Shown piece after piece: positions 16,258 to 24,273 of a stretch of 64,000 nt of DNA (positions within the stretch are counted from its first letter, which is position 1; each line of letters starts with the position of its first letter). The stretch covers positions 62,001-126,000 of the forward strand of contig NZ_FOGZ01000001.1 in the NCBI RefSeq assembly GCF_900111365.1. The letters are read 5' to 3'. The notes below the pieces were generated by a model. That model did not search any database. It worked only from the letters and a program-made list of their open reading frames with translations, and was not told where the DNA came from. Both the position numbers and the translations under genes were made by a program. Source of the DNA: Propionibacterium cyclohexanicum. Lineage in GTDB: Bacteria; Actinomycetota; Actinomycetes; Propionibacteriales; Propionibacteriaceae.

Positions 16258-16545
16258 ATGCGCAGCTACGAGCAGACCATTGCGTGCGAGCCGGTCGACG
16301 GCTGTCCTACCCGTTTCGTGTGGCGCTCGCGGATCTGGCGGGTGGAGTCGGTCCAGCGTGAGTGGGTGGAGACGATGCCGTGGTGGCTGGTTGCCCCCCG
16401 CGGCGATGGTCCCACGGACCGCATCGCCACGGGCCCCCTGCAGCGCCGGTTGTGGCGAGTCGATGCCAGCTCGGGGCCCTACCACGGGGTCTACGAGCTG
16501 GCCTGCTGGCGCGACTCCTGGACGCTCGTCGCGGCGGTGGACTGA
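16258..16545 (+). CDS. DUF6504 family protein
   Basis: 95 aa, Trp- and Arg-rich (WRSRIWRVESVQREWVE, MPWWLVAPRG, RLWRVDASSG, YELACWRDSWTLV). This pattern recurs in small proteins encoded beside dnaE2 and Y-family polymerases in Actinobacteria and annotated DUF6504. No catalytic residues or known fold are apparent. ATG 16258 is preceded by GAGGGGA. Its stop is one base from the dnaE2 start, and it is the first gene after the SOS box, so it is almost certainly co-induced on DNA damage. A role as an accessory factor of translesion synthesis is an inference from position. Confidence 0.75.
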   Translation: MRSYEQTIACEPVDGCPTRFVWRSRIWRVESVQREWVETMPWWLVAPRGDGPTDRIATGPLQRRLWRVDASSGPYHGVYELACWRDSWTLVAAVD

Positions 16546-16546
16546 G

Positions 16547-19500
16547 ATGCCTGGCAGCAGGAGCGCGAGGGGAGCCGGAGCCCAGGGGGAGGGCACGCCG
16601 TTCGTCCACCTGCGCGTCGCCTCGGCCTTCTCCCTGCAGTACGGCGCCAGCCAGCCGGCTGAACTGGTCGAGGCAGCCGCCTCGATGGGGATGGATGCGC
16701 TGGGACTCACCGACCGCGATGGTCTGTACGGAGCCGTCGGCTTCGCCCAGGCATGTCGCGATGCCGGTATCGCCCCGGTGATCGGGGTCGACCTGGCAGT
16801 GCCGGGCGCCGAGGCGGGCGTAGCGGCGTCGCGCCGGGCGAACCCGGCCAAGGGCGGGCGCCTGCGCGATGAGCAGCTACCACGGGTGGTTGTGCTGGCC
16901 CGCTCGCGGCAGGGCTGGGCGGCGCTGTGCCGGCTGGTCAGCGCCGCCCACGGCGCTGGGGAACGCGGCAAGCCGCTGGTCAGCGCCGCAGTGGTCGGGC
17001 AATGGGCCGCAGCTGGCCAGCTCAGCGTGCTGCTCGGCCCCGACTCGGGCATCGGGCGGCTGCTCATCCGGGGCGACGAGGCCGGTGCCGAGCGCGAGCT
17101 GGCCCGCTGGCGTGAGGCCGTGCCCCACGAGCGGATCACCATCGCGGTGGCCGATCTGCTCGCCGGCTCCGGGGCGTACTGCGAGATGGCGGCAGCAGCC
17201 ATGCTGCGCTTCGCGGACGCCCACCACCTGGGCTGCGTGCTCACCAACCACGTGAGGATGACCCGACCCGGCCAGGCTCCGCTGTGCGATGTGCTCGACG
17301 CCGCGCGCCGGCTCACACCGCTCAGTGTCCGCAGCACTGCGCAGCGCACCGGGGAGGACTGGCTCAAGGACGGGGCCCGGATGTCCGGGCTGGCGGCCAG
17401 GATCAGCGCTCTTGCTGGGCGCGATGACGCAGGACAGGGGCTGCTCGCCATGACTGGCGCGCTGGCCAGGGAATGCATGCTCGACCCGGTGGCCGACATC
17501 GGGCTTGGCGAGATCCACCTTCCGCCGGTTCCGGGCGCCGAGGCCATCCTGCGCGAACGCTGCCGGGTGGGGCTGGCGCAGCGCTACGGAGCCGATCCGA
17601 GTGCGGCCGACAGGCTGCGCAGCGAGCTCGAGGTGATCGAGGGGCTCGGCTTCTCGTCCTACTTCCTCACCATTGCCCAGGTCGTCGATATGGTGCACGG
17701 CGCGGGCCTGCGGTGCACGGCCAGGGGCTCGGGGGTGGGCAGCCTGGTCGACTACCTGCTGGGCATCTCGGGAATCGAGCCGATGGCCTACGGCCTGGTC
17801 ATGGAACGTTTTCTGTCACCCCTGCGCAGCGCGCTGCCCGATATCGATCTCGATGTGGAATCGGCGCGGCGCACCGACATCTATCGCATGGTGCTCGAAC
17901 GCTTCGGGCACGACAGAGTTGCCTGTGTCGCAATGGTCGAGACCTACCGGGTGCGCCATGCGCTGCGCGATGTCGCAGCGGCGCTGAGCATGTCGCCCGG
18001 CGAGATCGATGCGCTGGCGAAGGCCTTCCCGCACATCCGTGCCCGTGACGTGCGCCATGCCGTGCGCGAGCTGCCCGAGCTGCGCCGCTCGGGGCTCACC
18101 GAGGAAAGACTGGGCATGGTCTTCGATCTCGTCGAGGGATTGGACGGGCTGCCCCGTCATCTGGCGCTGCATCCCTGCGGTGTGATCATCTCCGACCAGC
18201 GTTTGCTCGACCGCACCCCGGTGCAGACCAGTGCCAGCGGTTTCCCGATGAGCCAGTTCGCCAAGGACGAGGTCGAGGCCATCGGCCTGCTCAAGCTCGA
18301 CATCCTCGGCGTGCGGATGCAGTCGGCCATGGCGCACACCCTCGACGAGATCGGCTGCATCGAAGGTCCCGAAGAGGTACCGCGAATCGACGAACTGGAA
18401 CCCTTCGACGACCCCGAGGTCTACGAACTCATCGCCCATTCCCAGACCCTGGGCTGTTTCCAGATCGAGTCGCCTGGCCAGCGCGAGCTCGTCGGCAAGT
18501 TCGGGCCCAGCGATTTCAATGACATCATCATCGACATCTCATTGTTTCGCCCCGGCCCGGTGAAATCGGACATGGTCATCCCCTTCCTCGACGCCAGGGC
18601 CGGCTGGTCGCCACCGCGCTGGCTGCACGAGCGGTTGCGCCCCATCCTCGAGGAGACCTATGGCGTGGTCGTCTTCCACGAGCAGGTCATCAAGATCATC
18701 GCGGCCCTTACCGGTGTCACCCTGGCCCTGGCCGATGAGGTCCGCCGGGCGCTCGGCAGCCCCGAGGGGCAGCAACGCACCCGCGACTGGTTCCTGTCCC
18801 GGGCGCGCGTACAGGGCTACGAAGCCCGTGATGCCGAGCGGATCTGGCAGGTGCTCGCCTCCTTCGCGTCCTTCGGTTTCTGCAAGGCTCATGCCGCAGC
18901 CTTTGCACTGCCCACCTATCAGTCGGCCTGGCTGAAATGCCACTGGCCGGCACCCTTTCTTGCCGGAATCCTCACCCACGATCCGGGCATGTATCCCAAG
19001 CGCCTGCTTCTCGAGGAGGCGCGGCGGATGAACATCGAGATTCTCGGGATCGACGTGAATGCCTGCGATGGCGTCTTCCACGCCCTGCGAGTGGCTCCCG
19101 ATCCCGGCGCCCCCGCGGTCGCCTGCGGGCTGCCCGATGCGAGGGGCTGGGCGATCCGGCTGGCGCTGGCCGATGTCAAGGACATCAGCGACGAAGAGAT
19201 CATGCGGATCGTCGCCGGCCAGCCCTACACCGGGCTGTCGGACTTCGTCACCCGCGCCGCGGTGAGCGCACCGGTGACCGAGAACCTCATCCTCGTCGGC
19301 GGATTTGACGCCCTCTACGGTATCGACCCCGACAGCCAACGGTGGGGCGGCACCACCCGCCGTGACCTGTTGCTGGCGCTGGCCGAGCTGAATCGTGAGG
19401 CCAGGGCCTCGCGCCGCGCGCATGTCCCCTCGGCGGGCCAGCCCAGCTTCGACTTCACCTCGCGAGACGGCGGGACAGCCGGCCCGAGAGCTGGTCAGCC

Positions 19501-20164
19501 GGGCGATGTGGTGCCCAGCGGGCTGCCCGAGATGTCACGGGCAGAGCGCACCCGGGCAGAGATCGCCGTGCTCGGCATGGACGTGAGCCGCCACATCGTC
19601 GAGTTCTACCGCGAGCTGCTCGACGCCCTCGGCGTGGTGCCGGCCAGCCGGCTGTTCGATCGCCGCAACCGCGACGAGGTCCTTGTCGCCGGGGTCAAGA
19701 TCGCCACCCAGACACCGCCGGTGCGCTCGGGTCGCCGTGTCGTCTTCCTCAGCCTCGACGATGGCACCGGGCCGTGCGATGTCACCTTCTTCGAGGACGC
19801 GCAGGACCCCTATGCCGGCACGGTCTTCAGCTCGTGGCTGCTGCTGGCACGCGGTGAGATCCGGCGCACCGGCCCGCGTGGCATCTCTCTCACCGGCAGC
19901 GGCGCCTGGGACCTGGCTGAGATCTACGAGGGCTACTGCCGGGTGCTGGCCGACCGTGGTCGGGCGGGCGCCATGGAGGCAGTTCGCGCCCGGCTGGCGT
20001 GGACGCCCGGGGCGTCCGGGCAGTCCGCCGGAGCGCGGCGTATGCTTCTCCATCCCAGCGGGTTCGTCCAGTCTCCCTATGCCGACATCGCGGTAGCCGG
20101 CGACTCACCGGCAGCGGCCCCGCGCAAGCTATGGCACGCCAGCCCGGGGAGTTCGGGCCCATGA
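16547..20164 (+). CDS. dnaE2: Error-prone C-family DNA polymerase DnaE2
   Basis: 1205 aa, longer than typical DnaE2 (~1050-1100), C-family alpha subunit. Polymerase catalytic aspartates appear intact (PDIDLDVESARR and LLKLDILGV), with ARGSGVGSLVDYLLGI, a LHPCGVIIS block, GCFQIESPGQ and YGVVVFHEQV. The N-terminal PHP domain is degenerate: the usual LHxHS reads HLRVAS and LTDHDG reads LTDRDG, so metal-dependent PHP activity is probably lost. An OB-fold lies near residues 1035-1110 (VVFLSLDDGTGPCDVTFF). The ATG is 1 bp after the DUF6504 stop, and the end overlaps dinB by 4 bp. It is expected to be LexA-controlled and to carry out mutagenic bypass. Confidence 0.95.
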   Translation: MPGSRSARGAGAQGEGTPFVHLRVASAFSLQYGASQPAELVEAAASMGMDALGLTDRDGLYGAVGFAQACRDAGIAPVIGVDLAVPGAEAGVAASRRANPAKGGRLRDEQLPRVVVLARSRQGWAALCRLVSAAHGAGERGKPLVSAAVVGQWAAAGQLSVLLGPDSGIGRLLIRGDEAGAERELARWREAVPHERITIAVADLLAGSGAYCEMAAAAMLRFADAHHLGCVLTNHVRMTRPGQAPLCDVLDAARRLTPLSVRSTAQRTGEDWLKDGARMSGLAARISALAGRDDAGQGLLAMTGALARECMLDPVADIGLGEIHLPPVPGAEAILRERCRVGLAQRYGADPSAADRLRSELEVIEGLGFSSYFLTIAQVVDMVHGAGLRCTARGSGVGSLVDYLLGISGIEPMAYGLVMERFLSPLRSALPDIDLDVESARRTDIYRMVLERFGHDRVACVAMVETYRVRHALRDVAAALSMSPGEIDALAKAFPHIRARDVRHAVRELPELRRSGLTEERLGMVFDLVEGLDGLPRHLALHPCGVIISDQRLLDRTPVQTSASGFPMSQFAKDEVEAIGLLKLDILGVRMQSAMAHTLDEIGCIEGPEEVPRIDELEPFDDPEVYELIAHSQTLGCFQIESPGQRELVGKFGPSDFNDIIIDISLFRPGPVKSDMVIPFLDARAGWSPPRWLHERLRPILEETYGVVVFHEQVIKIIAALTGVTLALADEVRRALGSPEGQQRTRDWFLSRARVQGYEARDAERIWQVLASFASFGFCKAHAAAFALPTYQSAWLKCHWPAPFLAGILTHDPGMYPKRLLLEEARRMNIEILGIDVNACDGVFHALRVAPDPGAPAVACGLPDARGWAIRLALADVKDISDEEIMRIVAGQPYTGLSDFVTRAAVSAPVTENLILVGGFDALYGIDPDSQRWGGTTRRDLLLALAELNREARASRRAHVPSAGQPSFDFTSRDGGTAGPRAGQPGDVVPSGLPEMSRAERTRAEIAVLGMDVSRHIVEFYRELLDALGVVPASRLFDRRNRDEVLVAGVKIATQTPPVRSGRRVVFLSLDDGTGPCDVTFFEDAQDPYAGTVFSSWLLLARGEIRRTGPRGISLTGSGAWDLAEIYEGYCRVLADRGRAGAMEAVRARLAWTPGASGQSAGARRMLLHPSGFVQSPYADIAVAGDSPAAAPRKLWHASPGSSGP

Positions 20165-21408
20165 GCGCGCCAGCTGCCCCGCCGGGTGGCCACTCGGCGG
20201 GCGCATCGGCAGGATCTCCCTCGATCATCATGCACGTCGACATGGATGCCTTCTATGCCTCCGTGGAGCAGGTGCGCCGCCCGGAGCTGGCGGATGTGCC
20301 CTTCTGGGTGGGCGGCGCGGAGCGGGGGGTGGTGCTGAGCGCGAACTATCTGGCCCGCAGCCATGGGGTGTCAGGCGGAATGCCCTCGGGGCGTGCCCTG
20401 CGGTTGTGCCCGCGCGGCGTCGTCGTCCCTCCTGACTTCGATCACTACGCCGCCGTCTCGGCCAGCGTCTTCGCGCTGTTCGGCACCATCACGCGGAAGG
20501 TGGAGGCGGCGAGCATCGACGAGGCCTTCCTCGATATCGGCGGTTCCCGGCGTCGCCTGGGTCCGCCGAGGCTGATCGGCGAGATGGTGCGGGCCAAAGT
20601 TTTCGACGAGCAGTCCATCACCTGCTCGGTCGGTATCGCCCCGAGCAAGATGCTCGCCAAGATGGCCAGCACCCGTGCCAAGCCCGACGGCCTGCTCCTG
20701 ATCGGCGCCGAAGAGGTGGTCGCCTTTCTGCACCCTTTGCCTGTCGAGCAGCTGATCGGCGTAGGCCCGGTCATGACCGAGAGACTGCACCGGCTCGGCC
20801 TGAAGACCGTGGGCCACCTTGCGCACACTCCGCTGGCCACGCTTCGCCGGGCCTTCGGCGACCGGACTGGGCAGTGGTTGTCCGAGCTGGCCTGGGGGCG
20901 CGACGACGATCCTGTCATCGAGCAGGTCCCCGAGCAGAGCATCGGCGCCCAGACCACCTTCCCCCGCGACACCGACGATCCCGGGCTGGTGCGCACGGAA
21001 CTGCTGCGCCTGTCGTCCAGGGTGGCAACCCGGCTGCGAGGGGCGGGGGCCTGCGGACGGACCGTCACCGTCGATGTGCGTTTCGCGGACTTCACGACGC
21101 TCACCCGCAGCAGCGGCCTGGGCGAGCCCAGCGACGTCACCGACGAGATCTACGCCCGCTCCTGTCGGCTCTTCGAGGCGCTGGGCTTGCAACGGGCCCG
21201 AGTGAGGAGAGTGGGGGTGCGGGTGAGCCGGCTGGTGCCCAGCGGGTCGGCCTACCGGCAGCCCACCCTGGACGAGCCCGAGCGCGGGATGCGCGAGGCC
21301 GAGCTGGCTGCCGACTCGGTGATCGCCAAGTTCGGCCCCCGGGCCGTGCAGAGGGCAAGTCTGACAGCGAAACCCGTTGACGCACCTTTCCTTCCTCCCG
21401 CGCCATAG
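20161..21408 (+). CDS. dinB: Y-family DNA polymerase IV (DinB)
   Basis: 415 aa, begins by ATGA overlap with dnaE2. Catalytic carboxylates are present: MHVDMDAFYASVE (first Asp pair) and SIDEAFLD (SxDE), so this is an active-type Pol IV rather than the inactive ImuB paralogue usually paired with dnaE2. Also seen are SVGIAPSKMLAKMAS, the helix-hairpin-helix LPVEQLIGVGPVMTERL and a little-finger domain from ~260. The C-terminus (PFLPPAP) shows no clear QLxLF clamp-binding peptide. Residues 1-20 are a Ala/Pro/Gly-rich extension. The coupling to dnaE2 implies joint SOS induction. Confidence 0.93.
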   Translation: MSAPAAPPGGHSAGASAGSPSIIMHVDMDAFYASVEQVRRPELADVPFWVGGAERGVVLSANYLARSHGVSGGMPSGRALRLCPRGVVVPPDFDHYAAVSASVFALFGTITRKVEAASIDEAFLDIGGSRRRLGPPRLIGEMVRAKVFDEQSITCSVGIAPSKMLAKMASTRAKPDGLLLIGAEEVVAFLHPLPVEQLIGVGPVMTERLHRLGLKTVGHLAHTPLATLRRAFGDRTGQWLSELAWGRDDDPVIEQVPEQSIGAQTTFPRDTDDPGLVRTELLRLSSRVATRLRGAGACGRTVTVDVRFADFTTLTRSSGLGEPSDVTDEIYARSCRLFEALGLQRARVRRVGVRVSRLVPSGSAYRQPTLDEPERGMREAELAADSVIAKFGPRAVQRASLTAKPVDAPFLPPAP

Positions 21409-21450
21409 AATGGTGACATTGAAGATCAACGCCGATGAAGGAGGCGTGTG

Positions 21451-21843
21451 ATGCCCCTGTCCGATGAAGAGCAGAGGATGCTCAAAGAACTTGAAGCATC
21501 GCTTGTGGCAGACGATCCGCGCTTGGCACACACCCTGGGCAGCTCGCGGTCGCCGCGTCAGGTCCACGGCCGCCGCGCCGGTCTAGCCGGCTTGGGGTTT
21601 CTCGTGGGCCTGGTCCTGCTGGTGGCAGGCATCCAGACCATGTGGGTGATCAGCGTCATCGGCTTCGTCGTCATGCTCGGGTGCGCGGTCCTCGCACTGG
21701 GCGCCTGGCACCGGGCCAGTCATGTCCCTGCGAGGGGCTCCAAAGGCCCGAGAAGCCCGAAGAAGCAGCCCCCCTCCTCGGGAGCCTTCATGAACAAGAT
21801 GGAGGACCGCTGGCGCCGCCGCCAAAACGGCGAGGAGCCCTGA
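21451..21843 (+). CDS. DUF3040 membrane protein
   Basis: 130 aa with the DUF3040 layout: an N-terminal PLSDEEQRMLKELEASL motif, LVADDPRLAHTL, two adjacent membrane helices (about 47-65 and 69-87), then a basic tail ending in KMEDRWRRRQNG. The family is common upstream of mraZ in Actinobacteria and has no assigned function. ATG 21451 is preferred because AAGGAGG lies 6 nt upstream; GTG 21448 is the next option. A TAGAAT -10 overlaps the dinB stop at 21406-21411. The strong terminator just downstream separates it from the dcw operon. Confidence 0.85.
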   Translation: MPLSDEEQRMLKELEASLVADDPRLAHTLGSSRSPRQVHGRRAGLAGLGFLVGLVLLVAGIQTMWVISVIGFVVMLGCAVLALGAWHRASHVPARGSKGPRSPKKQPPSSGAFMNKMEDRWRRRQNGEEP

Positions 21844-21865
21844 GCCCTGTCCCTGATTCCCCTGC

Positions 21866-21894
21866 AACCCCCGGGTGCCCGCCCGGGGGTTTTT
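21866..21894 (+). terminator. Rho-independent terminator before mraZ
   Basis: A perfect 10-bp stem AACCCCCGGG/CCCGGGGGTT with a 6-nt loop is followed by five Ts. It is the clearest intrinsic terminator in the window and isolates the dcw promoter from upstream transcription. Confidence 0.92.
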
Positions 21895-21939
21895 CGTGCC
21901 CGCGGGACGTGCCCTCGAGGGGAGCGTTCTGGTCGCCTG

Positions 21940-21975
21940 GTGGAGGAAAGTGGAGTAACGTGGCGCGTAGTGGAG
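21940..21975 (+). promoter_or_regulatory. MraZ operator: four GTGGNG repeats at 10-bp spacing
   Basis: GTGGAG, GTGGAG, GTGGCG and GTGGAG start at 21940, 21950, 21960 and 21970, each separated by 4 nt. MraZ oligomers in other bacteria bind direct GTGG/TGGG-type repeats with about one helical turn of spacing in the promoter of their own operon, so this is very probably the autoregulatory site. It lies 35 bp before the mraZ ATG. Confidence 0.82.
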
Positions 21976-22009
21976 CACTTGACCCTGATCGGGGAGCGAG
22001 GGGGACCCA

Positions 22010-22447
22010 ATGTTTTTGGGCACGTACACCCCCAAGCTCGATGAGAAGGGCCGGTTCTTCCTTCCGGCAAAGTTTCGCGACGAGCTCGCCGAGGGTCTGG
22101 TCATCACGCGGTCCCAGGACCGCTGTCTGGCCATCTACCCGATGGCAACCTTCGTCACCATGACCCAACCGGTGAGCACCGCACCCGCGACCCTCAAGCA
22201 GGTCCGCGACTACCAGCGCATGCTGGCAGCCGGGGCCAGCGACGAGATCCCGGACAAGCAGGGGCGGGTCACGATCCCTCCAATGCTGCGCGCGTACGCA
22301 GCCTTGGACAAGGACATCGTGGTGGCCGGTGCCATCAATCGGGTCGAGGTCTGGGATGCCGCCGGTTGGCAGGCCTACTCCGCCGCGCAGGAGGACGCCT
22401 TCGCCGCCATGAACGAGGAGATCCTCACAAACGACGCCGGTCGCTGA
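22010..22447 (+). CDS. mraZ: Transcriptional regulator MraZ
   Basis: 145 aa with two AbrB-like half-domains, each carrying the DxxGR...LP signature (DEKGRFFLPAKFR at ~11-23 and DKQGRVTIPPMLR at ~82-94). It assembles as a ring and represses the dcw operon by binding the repeats just upstream. It is the first gene of the cluster, as in most bacteria, and is separated from rsmH by 135 bp that form a structured RNA. Confidence 0.96.
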   Translation: MFLGTYTPKLDEKGRFFLPAKFRDELAEGLVITRSQDRCLAIYPMATFVTMTQPVSTAPATLKQVRDYQRMLAAGASDEIPDKQGRVTIPPMLRAYAALDKDIVVAGAINRVEVWDAAGWQAYSAAQEDAFAAMNEEILTNDAGR

Positions 22448-22544
22448 CTGCGGCATGCGGCTTCAGCCCGGGCCTGGCCCCCTGGTGCACCTTCCCCGGC
22501 ACCAGGTGACCTGACAGGTCCGGGTTGGAACCGGATGCCGCAGT
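22447..22544 (+). ncRNA. Structured leader RNA upstream of rsmH (candidate mraW motif)
   Basis: A 10-bp closing helix (22447-22456 with 22535-22544, perfect) encloses a second helix (22465-22471 with 22520-22526), an 8-bp hairpin (22481-22488 with 22499-22506) and a small ACC/GGT hairpin (22509-22519). This multi-branched fold lies directly 5' of rsmH (mraW). The actinobacterial mraW RNA motif is described at that position, so assignment is by location and architecture; I could not compare with the covariance model. Confidence 0.55.
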
Positions 22545-22582
22545 GCCGGGTCGGGGACGTGTCGAGTCAGGGAGGAGAGGCA

Positions 22583-23596
22583 ATGGCGCAGTCCATACCT
22601 CCCACGACAGCTGCGGCCCATCCCGACCCATCCGCCATCCACATCCCGGTGATGTCCGAACAGGTCGTCGAACTCCTCTCACCTGCCCTGGACCACGAGG
22701 GTGCCGTCTACGTCGACGGGACTGTGGGCTTGGCCGGGCATGCGAGCCTCATCCTGCAGGCCAACCCGAGAGCCCGGCTGATCGGCATCGACCAGGATGG
22801 TGACGCCCTGGCCCTGGCGGCACGTCGACTGGACCGCTTCGGAGGGCGCGCACATCTGGTCCGGGCCCGCTTCGACGAGCTGCCCCGGGTGCTCGATGAC
22901 CTGGGCGTGCACAGCCTCGACGCGATGCTGCTCGACCTTGGTCTGTCGAGTCTGCAGATCGATCGCCCGGAGCGCGGCTTCGCCTACCGAACCGATGCAC
23001 CACTCGACATGCGGATGGACGATCGCAACGAACTCACCGCCGCCCGGGTGCTCAATGACTACGAGCCGGGCAGGCTGGTCGGCGTGCTCCGCGAGTACGG
23101 CGAGGAACGACAGGCTGCCCGGATCGTGCGTGCCATCGTCGCCGAACGCGAGAAGGCTCCCTTCGAGAACTCCGCGCGGCTCGTGCGCGTCATCGAGTCC
23201 GCCATCCCGGCAGCCGTCCGGGCGAGGTCCAGCGGGCACCCCGCCCGACGCACCTTCCAGGCCCTGCGCATCGAGGTGAACGGGGAACTGAAAGTCTTGC
23301 AGGCCGTGCTGCCACATGTACTTGCGCGCATGACAGTGGGCGCGCGCCTCGCCGTCTTGGCCTATCACTCCCTGGAGGACCGCATCGTCAAGCAGGTCTT
23401 CGCGAAGGCGAGCCAGGACAGTGCCCCCGCGGGCCTGCCCGTCGTGCCCGACGAGCTCGCCGCCCGCTTCGCCCTCGTCACCCACGGTGCCCAGCGGCCC
23501 TCGGCCGAGGAGCTGGCGGCCAATCCGCGATCTGCCTCGGCGCGACTCCGCGTGCTGCGCCGGATCCGCGCCGAGAGCACCGGAGGACGGCGATGA
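22583..23596 (+). CDS. rsmH: 16S rRNA (cytosine-1402-N4)-methyltransferase
   Basis: 337 aa RsmH/MraW. HIPVMSEQVVELL opens the protein, YVDGTVGLAGHA is the SAM-binding motif I, LIGIDQD is motif II, LLDLGLSSLQID and RGFAYRTDAPLDMRMD follow, and LAVLAYHSLEDRIVK is near the end. It methylates C1402 in the ribosomal P site. ATG 22583 is chosen for the GGAGGAGAGG just upstream; an ATG at 22535 lies inside the leader RNA helix and is less likely. The stop overlaps the ftsL start by 4 bp. Confidence 0.96.
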   Translation: MAQSIPPTTAAAHPDPSAIHIPVMSEQVVELLSPALDHEGAVYVDGTVGLAGHASLILQANPRARLIGIDQDGDALALAARRLDRFGGRAHLVRARFDELPRVLDDLGVHSLDAMLLDLGLSSLQIDRPERGFAYRTDAPLDMRMDDRNELTAARVLNDYEPGRLVGVLREYGEERQAARIVRAIVAEREKAPFENSARLVRVIESAIPAAVRARSSGHPARRTFQALRIEVNGELKVLQAVLPHVLARMTVGARLAVLAYHSLEDRIVKQVFAKASQDSAPAGLPVVPDELAARFALVTHGAQRPSAEELAANPRSASARLRVLRRIRAESTGGRR

Positions 23597-24273
23597 GTTC
23601 CGACACCGACGACCGGCGCAGCGGTTCCCGGGGGCCGGCCGCCCCGCATCGCACCACGCTGGCGGGTATCCCCTTCGCCCTCCTGCTGCTGGTCATCCTC
23701 GGGCTGGGGATGGCCGCCATCCTCATCGTCAACACCTCCATCCAGCAGCAGGAATCCACCCTGGAAGACCTGCGTGCTTCCGCCCAGGCCGCCGGCTACC
23801 ACCAGGACCTGTTGCAGGGGGAGGTCGACCAGCTCGGTACGACCACCGTGCTCGCCGCCAAGGCAGCGAACCTGGGCATGGTGCCCAATCCCAACCCGGT
23901 GATCATCCAGATGCCCTCGGGCCAGGTCCACGGCACACCCACGCCGGCCACGGGCACCGAGATGCCCGGCGTGGCGGTGGCGTCCGCCGTGCCCTCGCCG
24001 AGCTCCGAGATCTCGATCGTGGACAGCGGCGAGCCGGCTGCCACCCAGCCAACTGCTGAGAGCGGCGCGGCGCCATCCAGCACCCCGACGAGCTCGGCGT
24101 CGGCGGGCGCCATGTCCACTGCGTCGGCGGGCGCGACGAATACCGCGCCGGCGGGCGCTACCAATACCACGCCGGCGGGCGCCACGAATACTGCGACGCC
24201 AGGCGCAGCTGCGGGGTCCCGGCCCGGATCGTCGGACGCTCCGAGCGGCGCGAGCACCACCGGGACGCCCTGA
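23593..24273 (+). CDS. ftsL: FtsL-like septum protein with Ala/Thr-rich repeat tail
   Basis: 226 aa, overlapping rsmH by ATGA and ftsI by 1 bp, in the invariant ftsL slot of the dcw cluster. There is a short cytosolic N-terminus, one membrane helix near 25-47 (GIPFALLLLVILGLGMAAI), then a coiled segment (QQQESTLEDLRASAQAAGYHQ) ending in LAAKAANLGMVPNPNPVII, as in actinobacterial FtsL. The C-terminal half is a low-complexity Ala/Thr/Ser/Pro region with an 8-residue AGATNTxP repeat not expected in FtsL. It would bridge FtsQ and FtsI/FtsW in the divisome. Confidence 0.85.
   Translation: MSSDTDDRRSGSRGPAAPHRTTLAGIPFALLLLVILGLGMAAILIVNTSIQQQESTLEDLRASAQAAGYHQDLLQGEVDQLGTTTVLAAKAANLGMVPNPNPVIIQMPSGQVHGTPTPATGTEMPGVAVASAVPSPSSEISIVDSGEPAATQPTAESGAAPSSTPTSSASAGAMSTASAGATNTAPAGATNTTPAGATNTATPGAAAGSRPGSSDAPSGASTTGTP
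24103..24198. repeat. 24-bp in-frame tandem repeat in ftsL tail
   Basis: Four imperfect copies start at 24103, 24127, 24151 and 24175 and encode variants of AGATNTAP. Copies two to four are most alike. Confidence 0.8.

Noticed and set aside
16018-17547. Upstream extension of the helR frame by 510 codons
   Set aside because: The extension is Ser/Pro/Arg-rich, runs antiparallel to dnaE2 and the SOS promoter, and lacks conservation; the HelR start at 16017 is sufficient.
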